Shown here: positions 23,608 to 32,304 of the stretch, one piece after another
How positions within the stretch are numbered: position 1 is the first letter of the stretch
Layout of the letters: each line of letters starts with the position of its first letter
DNA from: Aciditerrimonas ferrireducens
GTDB lineage: Bacteria > Actinomycetota > Acidimicrobiia > Acidimicrobiales > UBA8190
Direction: 5' to 3'
DNA length: 64,000 nucleotides
NCBI RefSeq assembly: GCF_023130475.1
Contig: NZ_JAKHEX010000002.1
Location: forward strand, 1-64,000
Made by a program: the position numbers and the translations under genes
Notes under the pieces: generated by a model
The model's input: the letters and a program-made list of their open reading frames with translations, nothing else
The model's database searches: none
What the model was told of the DNA's origin: nothing

Positions 23608-25368
23608 TCAGCGGGCCAGGAGCTGGAGGGCCGTCGCCATGAGGCCCGGATCGGGCTGCCCGCAAGCCGGACAACCGATCCCGGGCGAGGGGACGTTGAG
23701 CCAGTAGCCCTGGACGAGGTCGTGGGTGGCCTTGATGTCGCCGGCGAGTTCGGCCGCCGTGACCGGGCCGCCGCGGGGGTTGGCCGAGAGGCCGGCGAGG
23801 ACGATGGCATCGGGGCGGACGGCGTGGATCGTGGCCAGCGCCCGGGCGACCAGGGCCTCGTAGGTGGCGGGCTGGCGCTCGGACTGCTGGACGGTGTTGA
23901 GGCCGATGATATTGCAGGGTGGCACCTCGTCCTTCGGGGTTCGCTGATCGGCGGGGAGACGGTCGGGCTCGATGAGGTCGCAGATGGAGACCCAGTGGTG
24001 CTCGGCGGCGAGGGCGGCGACCCGCTGGTCGTAGGCCAGGGGGTTGGCCTGCTCGACCGAGGGGGTGTCGGGGAAGCGCTCGTTGTCGTAGAGCACGGCT
24101 CGGATGTCGCTTCGGACCTGACCGGCGGCTACCTGGTTCGCCAAGAGGCCCTCGCTGTGGACCACGAGCGTCGGGGTGACGGGGAGAAGACCGCTCGGTG
24201 CCTGCCGTGGTGAGACCGGTTCGAAGACGGTCCCGCCACCCATGAGGCGGGCCACGCCCGGTTGGCCGACCACCGCGGCGAACTGGGAGGCGGCCAGGAT
24301 CCAGTCGGCGGGGCGCCCGTTCGCGGCGAGGAGCTGACCGGCAGCGTCGAGGAGGGACCCCCGAGCCGAGGTGACGCTGCTCACCGGGCTGCTCGGCGCC
24401 CCGGGGTGGGGGCCGTGGCCGCGGGCGAGCTGCTCGAGGAAGGCCACGGCCACCTGGGGCTCGGGCTGGCCACAGCGCGGACAGGCTGCCCCGGCCTCGG
24501 GGACGTTAAGCCAGAACCCACTGGCCCCCGCTGCCCTGGCAGCCTCGGCGACCTGGAGGAGATCGGCCGGGGTGACCCGCCGGCCCGAGGGGTTCGTGGA
24601 GAGGCCGACGAGCACCGGGATGCCTGAGTGGGCGGTCTGCGCCGCCCGGACGGCGCCGCGGGTGAAGCTCGTCGCGTCAGCGGTGCCTTCGGTGCCCTGG
24701 GCCTGGACCTCGAAGACGTTGCTGACCTTGGCGCCGGGGCCGGCGAGAAGCCGGTCGTAGGCGGCGAGCAGCGCGGGTCCCTGGAGGTGCTGGCCGGTCA
24801 GCACCCGGACCAGGTCGACCCCGGGGGTGAAGATCAGGCGTTTGCCGGCCGCCTGCGCGGCGCGGAGGGCCTGGCCGGCGGCGGCGATGGGGTCGTCCTG
24901 CTCGGCAGTCGGGGTGAGCGGCCAGGCCTCGAGGTCGAGGACCAGGTCGGGCACCGAGGCGGGCACCCGATGGTCGGCCAGGGCCGCGATGAGGGCCTGG
25001 GCGCTGGTGAAGTCCGCCGCGGCCTGGGCGTGGGGGGCGAGGGTGTCGCTCCCGGCCCCGGTGGCGCCGAGGAGGATGGTGCTTCGCTGGTCGAAGAAGG
25101 ACGAGACCAGGCTGGGGGGCAGGCCGGCCTGGTCGATCCGTCCGAGGGCTCCGACCGAGAGCATCCAGGTGACCGGTCCTCCCGGGAGAGGGTCCGTGGT
25201 CATGTTCAGCACCGTGCCGGGATCGTGCGCCGACCGACTCGTGCCGGCCGTCCCGAGGAGGGCCCCCACGGCGAGACCTCCGGCGAGCAGGGCAGCCAGC
25301 GCGAGGCGCAGCCGGGACCGTCGGGGGCGACGGGTCGGCGGGGTCGTGGTGGGCGGGAAGCCTGCCAT
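23608..25368 (-). CDS. Secreted or anchored protein with two homologous halves
   Basis: Protein of 586 residues that I do not recognise. A basic N-terminus and one hydrophobic helix (about 20-45) indicate export. The rest contains two related segments. The first ends GFWLNVPEAGAACPRCGQPEP (motif given in parts: GFWLNVP, then CPRCGQPEP) and the second ends the protein with GYWLNVP and CPACGQPDP. Each is preceded by a VLVGLSTNPSGRRVTPADL / VLAGLSANPRGGPVTAAEL segment. Alternating hydrophobic strands and helices suggest TIM-barrel-like halves. The CxxC pairs could bind metal or form disulfides. It diverges from the gamma-glutamyltransferase gene across a repeat array. Function unknown. Confidence 0.6.
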   Translation of the reverse strand: MAGFPPTTTPPTRRPRRSRLRLALAALLAGGLAVGALLGTAGTSRSAHDPGTVLNMTTDPLPGGPVTWMLSVGALGRIDQAGLPPSLVSSFFDQRSTILLGATGAGSDTLAPHAQAAADFTSAQALIAALADHRVPASVPDLVLDLEAWPLTPTAEQDDPIAAAGQALRAAQAAGKRLIFTPGVDLVRVLTGQHLQGPALLAAYDRLLAGPGAKVSNVFEVQAQGTEGTADATSFTRGAVRAAQTAHSGIPVLVGLSTNPSGRRVTPADLLQVAEAARAAGASGFWLNVPEAGAACPRCGQPEPQVAVAFLEQLARGHGPHPGAPSSPVSSVTSARGSLLDAAGQLLAANGRPADWILAASQFAAVVGQPGVARLMGGGTVFEPVSPRQAPSGLLPVTPTLVVHSEGLLANQVAAGQVRSDIRAVLYDNERFPDTPSVEQANPLAYDQRVAALAAEHHWVSICDLIEPDRLPADQRTPKDEVPPCNIIGLNTVQQSERQPATYEALVARALATIHAVRPDAIVLAGLSANPRGGPVTAAELAGDIKATHDLVQGYWLNVPSPGIGCPACGQPDPGLMATALQLLAR

Positions 25369-25390
25369 GCCAGCAGCATCGGCCAGCGGT

Positions 25391-25451
25391 GTGAGGACAG
25401 TGCGACGATCGTGTGAGGGGTCGATGAGGGGATCGTGAGGGGTCGGTCAGG
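25391..25451. repeat. Array of 11-nt spaced GTGAGG-like units
   Basis: GTGAGG-type hexamers occur at 25391, 25413, 25424 (ATGAGG), 25435 and 25446 (GTCAGG), with a degenerate unit at 25402, all on an exact 11-nt register. Three central units are near-identical (25410-25442). Helical phasing suggests an OmpR/PhoB-type regulator binding site between divergent genes. Confidence 0.5.
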
Positions 25452-25559
25452 ACCGAACGGGTGATCGGGCCCGGCAACGGGCCGGGTGGTCCCTGCACCC
25501 CGCCGCCCGACGCCGGGGCGCGTGCCAACCTGTTCGCCGGTCCACACGGGAGGGACGAC

Positions 25560-26996
25560 ATGGGGACGATGCGCTGGGCGCCGGGTCGGCCACCTGCGGT
25601 GGCTCGGGATGGCATGGTGGCCACCAGCCAGGTCCCTGCGGTCCTGGCCGGGCTCGGGGCGCTGCGGGCCGGCGGCTCGGCCGCCGACGCAGCGGTGGCT
25701 GCCGCCGCCGTGCTTTGCGTGGCCGAGCCGATGGCCACGGGGTTGGGGGGCGACTGCTTCGCCCTGGTCTACGACGGCGACCAGCCAGTGGGCCTGGACG
25801 GCGGGGGCGCCGCACCGCGGTCGGCGAGCGGCCCGCCGGCGGAGCGGGGTCCCCGGTCGGTGGTGGTGCCCGGGGTGGTCGGGGCGTGGTCGGCGCTGCT
25901 GGAACGCTTTGGGCGCCTCGGCCTGGACCGTGTCCTGGCCCCGGCCATCGACGCCGCCGAGGGTGGCGTGGCGGCCGGCGCCCACTGCGCCGCTGCGTGG
26001 CAGGGGAGTCGAGTGGCGCCTGCCGCTCTCGGTCGGCCCCCGCGGGTCGGCGAGGTCTTCCGCCTCCCCGAGCTCGGGGGGACGCTGCGGCGGGTCGCGG
26101 AGGAAGGGCCGAGGGGGTTCTACGTAGGGCCGGTGGCCGACGCGCTGGTGCGGGCCAGCTGGTTGGCACCCGAGGACCTGGCCGCTTTCGAGGCCCGATG
26201 GGTCACCCCGATGCGCGGGACCTACGGTGGCCTCGAGGTCCTTGAGATGCCCCCGCCGACCCAGGGGGTGGCCGCGCTCGAAGGGCTTGGGCTGCTGGCC
26301 CTGATGCCGGACCGGGGCCTGGTGTCGAAGGTGCGCGCCGTCGCCCTGGCCTTGGAAGACGCCCGGCGAGTGGTCCGGGACGGGGCCCGGGTCGACCACC
26401 TGCTCGCCCCCGAAGTCCTGGCGGACCGGGCCGAGGCGTCGCCGACGCTCCTGGGGGAGCTGGCGGGGGGGACGGTCTACGTGGCCGTGGTGGACGGGGA
26501 GGGCATGGCGGTCTCCTTGATCCAGAGCCTCTACGAGGACTTCGGTTCGGGGGTGGTGGCGGAGGGAACGGGGGTCGTGCTGAACAACCGGGCGGCCTGC
26601 TTCGCCGTCGAGGGGGAGGTGCGCGCCGGACGACGGCCTTACCACACGACGATCCCCGGGATGCTGCTGGCCGACGGTCAGCTTCGGGGTCCGTTCGGGG
26701 TGGTGGGCGGCTTCCTCCAGGCCCAGGCCCACGTCCAGCTGGTGTCGTCGTTGGTGGACGACGGGCTGGACCCCCAGGCGGCCCTCGACCGGCCCCGGTT
26801 CCGAGTCGAGGACGGCGCCGTCCACCTGGAGGGGGGCCAGTGGCCCGAAGCCGCCTCGCTGACGGCTGCCGGCTACCCGGTGGTGCTGGACGCCGACCGG
26901 GTCGACTTCGGGGGCGGCCAGCTGATCTGGTCGGAGGACGGACGGTTGCTCGGCGGGTCGGATCCCCGGAAGGACGGCTGCGCGCTGGGGTGGTGA
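25560..26996 (+). CDS. Gamma-glutamyltransferase family protein
   Basis: Ntn-hydrolase of 478 residues acting on gamma-glutamyl compounds such as glutathione or related amides. The N-terminal half has GGSAADAAVAAAAVLCVAEP and GLGGDCFALVY, typical of the large subunit. The autocatalytic Thr is expected in AGGTVYVAVVDGEG, followed by AVSLIQSLYEDFGSG and GVVLNNR, the conserved oxyanion and substrate loops. GPFGVVGGFLQAQ replaces the GGS oxyanion motif region. No signal peptide is obvious, unlike exported GGTs, so it resembles cytoplasmic YwrD-like members. The ATG is preceded by GGGAGG; a longer frame reaches 25461 without a ribosome site. Confidence 0.82.
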   Translation: MGTMRWAPGRPPAVARDGMVATSQVPAVLAGLGALRAGGSAADAAVAAAAVLCVAEPMATGLGGDCFALVYDGDQPVGLDGGGAAPRSASGPPAERGPRSVVVPGVVGAWSALLERFGRLGLDRVLAPAIDAAEGGVAAGAHCAAAWQGSRVAPAALGRPPRVGEVFRLPELGGTLRRVAEEGPRGFYVGPVADALVRASWLAPEDLAAFEARWVTPMRGTYGGLEVLEMPPPTQGVAALEGLGLLALMPDRGLVSKVRAVALALEDARRVVRDGARVDHLLAPEVLADRAEASPTLLGELAGGTVYVAVVDGEGMAVSLIQSLYEDFGSGVVAEGTGVVLNNRAACFAVEGEVRAGRRPYHTTIPGMLLADGQLRGPFGVVGGFLQAQAHVQLVSSLVDDGLDPQAALDRPRFRVEDGAVHLEGGQWPEAASLTAAGYPVVLDADRVDFGGGQLIWSEDGRLLGGSDPRKDGCALGW

Positions 26997-27010
26997 GCCC
27001 CGCCGGGTGA

Positions 27011-27850
27011 TCAGGGGGAACGGTTCAGCCGGCCTGCGCTTCTGTCGGCCGGGTCGGCGGCGAGGCGGGCCGAGAGCTCGCCGAGGTGCTCGGCCATGCT
27101 CCGCGCTGCTGCTTCGGTGCGGCCGGCGACCATGGCGTCGAGCACGAGCTGGTGCTCTTCGACCTGCGCCAGGCGGGCCTCGGGGTGCCGGAGCGCGACC
27201 CGGTGCGCCAGCAGCCAGAGCGGGTGCTGGCCGGCGTCGACGAGCTGGGCCACGAGTCCGGCCAGGACGAGGTTGCGGCTCATCCTGGCCAGGTCCCGGT
27301 GGAAGGCAAGGTCCAGCTGAAGAAAATCGTCGAGATCGGCGTCGCTGTCCTGCGAGGCGAGCGCCGCCGATCGTTCGACGAGACCCTGGAGGTGACGCAG
27401 CTCCGAAGAGGCAGCAGCCGTGGTCGCAAGCGCCGCCGCTTCGGGCTCGAGGAGCCGACGGACCTGGAGGAGCTCCGCCGGCGCGGCAGCAGTGACCGAA
27501 CTGATCGGGGGGTTCGGACCGGGGAGGCCGACGCCGGTCAGGTAGTGGCCTGCTCCTCGGCGGACCTCCACGATGCCGGCGAGCTCAAGGGCCAAGAGAG
27601 CTTCCCGAACGGTCGAGCGGGCGGCGTGGCACCGATCGGCCAGGGTCCGCTCGTCGGGAAGCCGATCGCCCGCCCGGTGGTGGTCAAGGATCAAGCCAGA
27701 AAGGATTTGCTCGGCGACGTCGAGGTAACGGCGTCGAGCTCGCTCGGGACGGGGTTTTCGTCGCAGTGGTGATGGGGACACGGTCGACACCCCGGTGCGC
27801 CAGACCACGTCGGATCTCTGCGGGCCGTGGGGGCCGACCGTGTCCGCCAT
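27011..27850 (-). CDS. GntR/FadR-family transcriptional regulator
   Basis: Regulator of 279 residues from the ATG at 27848-27850. An N-terminal winged helix (about residues 40-105: LDVAEQILSGLI, LPDERTLADRCHAARSTVREALLALELAGIVEVRRGAG given in parts) is followed by an all-helical FCD ligand domain. The FCD domain has RRLLEPEAAALA and the FHRDLARMSRN metal/ligand region. It is the last gene of the guanidine operon, starting 9 nt after the permease stop, so it is probably autoregulated. The palindrome at 32430-32454 in the operon promoter is a candidate binding site. A later GTG start (VSTVSPSP) is possible. The ligand is unknown; a guanidine or carboxylate compound is a guess. Confidence 0.83.
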   Translation of the reverse strand: MADTVGPHGPQRSDVVWRTGVSTVSPSPLRRKPRPERARRRYLDVAEQILSGLILDHHRAGDRLPDERTLADRCHAARSTVREALLALELAGIVEVRRGAGHYLTGVGLPGPNPPISSVTAAAPAELLQVRRLLEPEAAALATTAAASSELRHLQGLVERSAALASQDSDADLDDFLQLDLAFHRDLARMSRNLVLAGLVAQLVDAGQHPLWLLAHRVALRHPEARLAQVEEHQLVLDAMVAGRTEAAARSMAEHLGELSARLAADPADRSAGRLNRSP

Positions 27851-27859
27851 CGTGGGTTC

Positions 27860-29368
27860 TCAGCTCGCCGCGGGGGCGACGGCCGGCTCGGTCTGCTCCC
27901 CTTCGGGCAGGTGGTCGGCGTCGAAGCCCGTGGCGTCGATGCGCGCCCGCTGCGCGGCCCGATCGGCGCTCGTGGTGGGTCGCCGTCGGGTCACGTAGTA
28001 GACCGCCCCGAGGGCCAAGCCGCCAAGGAGGACGACCGGTCCCCAGGCCGTGGGGAACGAGACCGGGTAGAAGGTGTAGTAGATGCCGAGCAGGGTGGTC
28101 ACGAGCGAGGCCAGCGGCAGGATGACGTGGACGACCGGTTTGGTGATCCGGCGTCGGCGTGCGAAGGCTGGGAGGGCGGCATTGCCGAGGATGTGGCCGA
28201 CGAACTCGCCCATGGTCCCGATCAGGATGAGGACCGTGAAGGCGGTGTCGATGCCCCCGATGGCCCCCGTCAGGAGTGTGCCGAGCGCCGCCGCGGCGAA
28301 GGTGGTGACCACGGCGACCTTCGGGCTGCCGCTTCGGGGGTTCACCTTGGCCAGGGCGCCGGGCAGGAGACCCGCCTCGCCCATGGCGTAGGACACTCGA
28401 CTGACCACCAAGGTCGAGGCCACGATGGCGCTCATGATGGAGTTTGCCATGAAGATGGCGACCAGGATCTCGACGGCCGAACCGAGGAAGTGGTGGATGA
28501 CGAGGAGGCCAGGGATGTTCGAGTTGGCGAAGGCCGCCATCTTCGTGGGCCCCCAGCCGACGGTCATGGCGTAGGAGACCAGCATGAAGACGACCACGAC
28601 CGCGGAGGTGGAGAGGACCAGGCCTCGGCGGATGGAACGGTGGGGCAGCTTGGCCTCGTGCCCGAGGTAGACGGTGGCGGTGGAGCCGGACATGGAGAAG
28701 TCGGCGAGGAGCATGCCGATGCCGACACCGGCGAAGCCGTTGTGGGCCAGGGAGGGTTCGAAGACCCGGCCGGTGTTGGCGTGGCCCGCCAGGAAGACGA
28801 TGGCGAGGGCAGTGCCGACCATGAGGACCAGCTCGATGAGGCCCGTGACGAGGCCGTAGCGGAGGGAGGGTCGGATTCCCCGGTAGACGAGCCCGATCGG
28901 CACGGCCAGGACGGCGACCGGCAAGACCACCCACACCCAGCCTGGTCCGGTCGAGGCCCCGAACTGCTGGAGGAGGGACTGGACCATGACCGAGAAGTAG
29001 ACGGCCCCGGCGGCGGCGAAGGCCGAGTAGTAGATGGCGTAGGACAGGCCGGTCACGAAGCCGACCAAGGGAGAGGTGCTCTTGGTGACGAAGTAGAACA
29101 TGCCACCGGAGCTGACGAGCTTCCTGGAGTACTGCAGGGGGGTGTTGACCCAGAGCCAGACCAGGACGGCCCCGAGGAGGTAGGCCAGGGGCATGGCACC
29201 CCGGGCGTAGATGGCGGCGGAGGTCATGACGGCACCCATGCAGAGCAAGGGGCCGTTGGCGATGATCCCCTGGGCGACGACGTGGTTGGGAACCGCGCTG
29301 TCTCGCTGGAGGCCCACGCTGGCGTCGTCAGCGCTCGGCGGGGAAGTGGGGCGGAGGGTGAGGCTCAT
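27860..29368 (-). CDS. APC-superfamily amino acid/amine permease
   Basis: Membrane transporter of 502 residues with about 12 hydrophobic segments. The start region NHVVAQGIIANGPLL and GGMFYFVTKSTSPLVGFV follow the amino acid-polyamine-organocation fold, where the GSG-like loop of helix 1 binds the substrate backbone. The ATG at 29366-29368 has AAGGAG 7 nt upstream and overlaps the stop of the HRI1-like gene. It sits in the riboswitch-controlled operon with guanidine hydrolase, which suggests import of guanidine or a guanidino compound such as an alkylguanidine or arginine-like amine. This is inferred from context; the sequence alone does not fix the substrate. Confidence 0.82.
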   Translation of the reverse strand: MSLTLRPTSPPSADDASVGLQRDSAVPNHVVAQGIIANGPLLCMGAVMTSAAIYARGAMPLAYLLGAVLVWLWVNTPLQYSRKLVSSGGMFYFVTKSTSPLVGFVTGLSYAIYYSAFAAAGAVYFSVMVQSLLQQFGASTGPGWVWVVLPVAVLAVPIGLVYRGIRPSLRYGLVTGLIELVLMVGTALAIVFLAGHANTGRVFEPSLAHNGFAGVGIGMLLADFSMSGSTATVYLGHEAKLPHRSIRRGLVLSTSAVVVVFMLVSYAMTVGWGPTKMAAFANSNIPGLLVIHHFLGSAVEILVAIFMANSIMSAIVASTLVVSRVSYAMGEAGLLPGALAKVNPRSGSPKVAVVTTFAAAALGTLLTGAIGGIDTAFTVLILIGTMGEFVGHILGNAALPAFARRRRITKPVVHVILPLASLVTTLLGIYYTFYPVSFPTAWGPVVLLGGLALGAVYYVTRRRPTTSADRAAQRARIDATGFDADHLPEGEQTEPAVAPAAS

Positions 29369-29988
29369 GGGTTGCTCCTTGTCGCGGGCGGGTGGGGTGG
29401 TCCGGCCTTCGCTGGGCGTTCGCTGAGCTCGACGGGGCTGGTCCGCAGCGGGTGGTGCTCCGCGGGGTCCCGAGCTCGGGGCCGGGCCGCCGCGGGGACG
29501 AGGACCCGGAGCTCGAGGGGGAGCGGGCGGGCCGCTCGGACCAGGACGCCCTGGTCGTCGAGCCGGATGCTGAGCTCGTTCGGGCCGAGCAGGCGTTCCC
29601 AGCGTTCCCGGTAGGCGAGGGTGCCCTCGGGGCCGGGGAAGATGCCGCTCTCGACGAGGACCTGGTCGTCCCGGCGGGCGATCCGACCCACGTCGGGATC
29701 GTCGGCCGGCAGGGAGTCCAGGAGATGGTGCCAGCGGAGATGGGGCGGGGCCCAGCTGGTGCGGCCGGCGAAGATGCGAGGTCCGTCGAGGCCGGTCGGT
29801 CCCGGCCCGCGGAGGTCGAGGAAGCTCGTCCCGTCCTGGAGCCACAGCGCCGTCCCGGCGTGGCGGACGACCCGTCCGGCGATGACCAGGCGGGTTCGCC
29901 ACCAGGCGCCCGAGAGCCAGTCGGGAACCGGCCCTTCCCGAATGCTTGCGGGGGCTGGCGGAGCGGAGCCGGGTTCAGGCTGGCGCAC
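29365..29988 (-). CDS. HRI1-like beta-barrel protein of unknown function
   Basis: Predicted soluble protein of 207 residues. SGAWWRTRLVI, ALWLQDGTSFLDLR, FAGRTSW, LRWHHLLDS and LAYRERWERL resemble the HRI1/lipocalin-like family found in yeast and scattered bacteria, judged by eye only. The alternating strands suggest a beta barrel able to bind a small ligand. The GTG at 29986-29988 overlaps the Rieske gene by 14 nt, and the stop overlaps the permease start. A longer frame to 30138 lies inside the Rieske gene and is not credible. Position between a Rieske oxygenase and a permease in a guanidine operon suggests a ligand carrier, accessory factor or small enzyme. Confidence 0.6.
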   Translation of the reverse strand: MRQPEPGSAPPAPASIREGPVPDWLSGAWWRTRLVIAGRVVRHAGTALWLQDGTSFLDLRGPGPTGLDGPRIFAGRTSWAPPHLRWHHLLDSLPADDPDVGRIARRDDQVLVESGIFPGPEGTLAYRERWERLLGPNELSIRLDDQGVLVRAARPLPLELRVLVPAAARPRARDPAEHHPLRTSPVELSERPAKAGPPHPPATRSNP

Positions 29989-31093
29989 CGCAGATCTCCG
30001 CGACCACGCGTCGGAACCCGACGAGGTCCGCCTCGAGGGTTCGAGCCAGGGGTCCCTCGGGCACGCCGCTGCCGAGCGCGGCCTGGACCGCTTCGCAGGC
30101 GTCGATGTCCTCCCGGACGAACCCGAGGACGTCGTCAAACAGGGCCTCGGGGTCAGAGCCTTCGGTGCCGCGGACGACGAGGTGCAGGCGGGTCCGGTCC
30201 GGGGCCAGGGGTTCGAGCCAGGCGGTGGCCAGCCACCAGGGGGTGGTGACGATCAGGAGGCCGGGGAAGAGCAGGTGGGCTCCCATGCCGACTCGGCCGA
30301 GGTTCGGAACGGGCACCAGGCCGCTTGGGGGCGGTGCAGCCGGGCGAAGCGGTTCGAAGCTGGTCCAGATGCCATCCGGTCGGAGCCGGCTGGTGAAGCG
30401 CCGGTGGTCGTAGGCACCGAGGGACCGCTGATGGAGGTACCAGAGGTGGTAGCCGTCGAGGTGGTTCTCGACGAGGAGCTTCCAGTTGCACGCCGCGACC
30501 AGGGTGCGGCGGAGCACCACCGGCAAGGTGGGGGGGTCGTGATCGGCGAGCTCCTTGGCGACGAGAGCGACGGGGTCGTCCGAGTCGGAAGGGAACGACC
30601 TGGGGGCGGCGTCACCGGGGGACTCGAGGCGCCCGAGGAGCAGGCCGGCAAGTTCCGTGCTCGGCACCTCGGCGAGGCGGAGCCGGGTGGGATCGAGGTC
30701 GGGGAGCTCGCGTGCCCGCTGTGGGACCACGAGGAGCTGGCCGTCGAGGGCGTAGCGCCAACCGTGGTAGGGACAGGTGAGCGCCTGGTGCTGGCCCGCA
30801 GTGGCACAGAGACGCATGGCCCGGTGGCGGCAGACGTTCGAGAGGAGCCGGACGGACTCGGCGTCCCGGACTGCCAGCAGGGGGACACCGGCGAGGTCGA
30901 GGGGGACGACGGCCCCGGGTCGGGCCAGGTCCTCGAGGGGCAGGGCGGCCAGCCAGTGGCTGGGCCAGAGGGTCCGACGTTCGAGGGCGAGGAAGTCGGG
31001 GTCCTGGTAGACGAGTCGACGGTCCACCCAGCGACCGGCGGGGTCGAGGAGGCCGAGCGAGGGGATCCTGTCGAGCAGGGCCACGGTGCTCAT
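29975..31093 (-). CDS. Rieske non-heme iron oxygenase in the guanidine operon
   Basis: Oxygenase alpha subunit of 372 residues. The Rieske cluster is CRHR (about residue 88) and CPYHGW (about residue 108). The mononuclear iron ligands are in ENHLDGYHLWYLH near residue 210, with a likely Asp in REDIDACE. The architecture is like the N-demethylases/hydroxylases of quaternary amines and betaines (CntA, GbcA, stachydrine demethylase). The ATG at 31091-31093 overlaps the guanidine hydrolase stop (ATGA). Because its operon is under a guanidine riboswitch, it may oxidise a substituted guanidine, for example N-demethylating methylguanidine to guanidine. No reductase gene is nearby. Confidence 0.83.
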   Translation of the reverse strand: MSTVALLDRIPSLGLLDPAGRWVDRRLVYQDPDFLALERRTLWPSHWLAALPLEDLARPGAVVPLDLAGVPLLAVRDAESVRLLSNVCRHRAMRLCATAGQHQALTCPYHGWRYALDGQLLVVPQRARELPDLDPTRLRLAEVPSTELAGLLLGRLESPGDAAPRSFPSDSDDPVALVAKELADHDPPTLPVVLRRTLVAACNWKLLVENHLDGYHLWYLHQRSLGAYDHRRFTSRLRPDGIWTSFEPLRPAAPPPSGLVPVPNLGRVGMGAHLLFPGLLIVTTPWWLATAWLEPLAPDRTRLHLVVRGTEGSDPEALFDDVLGFVREDIDACEAVQAALGSGVPEGPLARTLEADLVGFRRVVAEICGAPA

Positions 31094-32253
31094 CGGGCCG
31101 CTCCTGCCCCCGCGTCGGTGGTCCGCCGTCGGGGGAGGTGGCCGGCGCGGACTAGGCAGCCGAGGGTGTCGCAGATGACCCGGGTGGCGATGAGCGAGGT
31201 GATCTCGGCGTTGTCGTAGGGCGGGGAGCACTCGACCACCTCGATGCCGGCCAGTGGGCGCTCGGCGACGAGCTGGATGAACTTGAGGACCTCCCGGGGC
31301 AGGAAGCCGCCTGGTTCGGGCCAGCCGGTGCCGGGCACGAAGGCGGCGTCGAGGCAGTCGACGTCGAAGCTGAGCCAGACTGCCTTGGCCCCGTCCCAGG
31401 CCACCTCCAGGGCCCGCTCGGCCGCCTGCTCGATCCCCATCTCGACGCAGTCGGTGACCGTCATGATGGTGGTGCCGCGCTCCCGACCGACCTTCACCCC
31501 CGGCCGGGGTGCCTGCCAGCCCCCGATGCCGATCTGGACGAGGTTCTTGGGTGGCACGTTGGGGATGTCGGTGGCGTGGAACCAGGGTGTGGTGTGCATC
31601 CGCTCGTCGAGGTCGGTCTCCTGGGTGTCGACGTGCCGGTCGAAGTGGATGATCCCGAGGTTCCCCGAGAGGTGCTGGGCCACGCCACGGACGGTCGGGT
31701 AGCCGATGGAGTGGTCGCCGCCGAGCACGACGGGGAAGGCGCCCGAGGCGAAGACGTGGGCCACGGCCTTGCTGATCTGGTCGAAGGTCTTCTCGATGTT
31801 TGCCGGGATGGTGAACACGTCGCCGAGGTCGGCGATGGTGATGGACTCCCGGAGGTCGACGCCGAGCTCGAAGCTGTAGGGGCCGTAGAGGGCGGAGATG
31901 CGGCGGATGCCCTGCGGGCCGAAGCGGGTGCCGGGACGGTAGGTCGTTCCCCCGTCGAAGGGTGCCCCGAGGACGGCGACGTCGTACTCGCCGCAGCGAC
32001 GGACGTCCTCGAGGAAGGGGGCCTTGAGGAAGGTGTTGATGCCGGCGAAGTGCGGCAGTTCCCCGCGGGAGAACGTGGGGATCCGGCGGTCCACGATGGA
32101 GTCGGCGCCCGGGAGGCCGAGCTCGAGACCCCGTCGGACCTCGGCCTCCCAGCGGGCGGTGGGGAGCTCGGCTTCCCGGGCGACGGCGTAGGCCGCTTCG
32201 GGCCCGTAACGGTCGTGGAGGAGGGTCCGGGGGTCTGGGTCGCGGTGGGTCAC
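31090..32253 (-). CDS. gdmH: Guanidine hydrolase (ureohydrolase/agmatinase family)
   Basis: Metal hydrolase of 387 residues predicted to split guanidine into urea and ammonia. The ureohydrolase metal ligands are in GGDHS (178-182), HFDRHVD (203-209) and FDVDCLD (296-302). The N-terminal extension of about 80 residues, the DRHVDTQETDLDERMH segment and NLVQIGIGGWQ and VPGTGWPEPGG match Sll1077-type nickel-dependent guanidine hydrolases rather than canonical agmatinases (which have DAHxD). The GTG start has GGAGG 8 nt upstream. A guanidine-I riboswitch in its leader independently supports the substrate. It heads the five-gene operon and faces the urease genes, which would use the urea formed. 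Nickel supply could be shared with urease. Confidence 0.88.
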   Translation of the reverse strand: MTHRDPDPRTLLHDRYGPEAAYAVAREAELPTARWEAEVRRGLELGLPGADSIVDRRIPTFSRGELPHFAGINTFLKAPFLEDVRRCGEYDVAVLGAPFDGGTTYRPGTRFGPQGIRRISALYGPYSFELGVDLRESITIADLGDVFTIPANIEKTFDQISKAVAHVFASGAFPVVLGGDHSIGYPTVRGVAQHLSGNLGIIHFDRHVDTQETDLDERMHTTPWFHATDIPNVPPKNLVQIGIGGWQAPRPGVKVGRERGTTIMTVTDCVEMGIEQAAERALEVAWDGAKAVWLSFDVDCLDAAFVPGTGWPEPGGFLPREVLKFIQLVAERPLAGIEVVECSPPYDNAEITSLIATRVICDTLGCLVRAGHLPRRRTTDAGAGAAR

Positions 32254-32304
32254 GGTGCACCTCCGAGAGCGAGGGCGGCTGGGACCGCCGGCTGGACGTT
32301 TCCT

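Noticed and set aside
31090-32253. Agmatinase as product of the ureohydrolase gene
   Set aside because: The long N-terminal extension, the DRHVD in place of DAHxD, and the guanidine-I riboswitch favour guanidine hydrolase.
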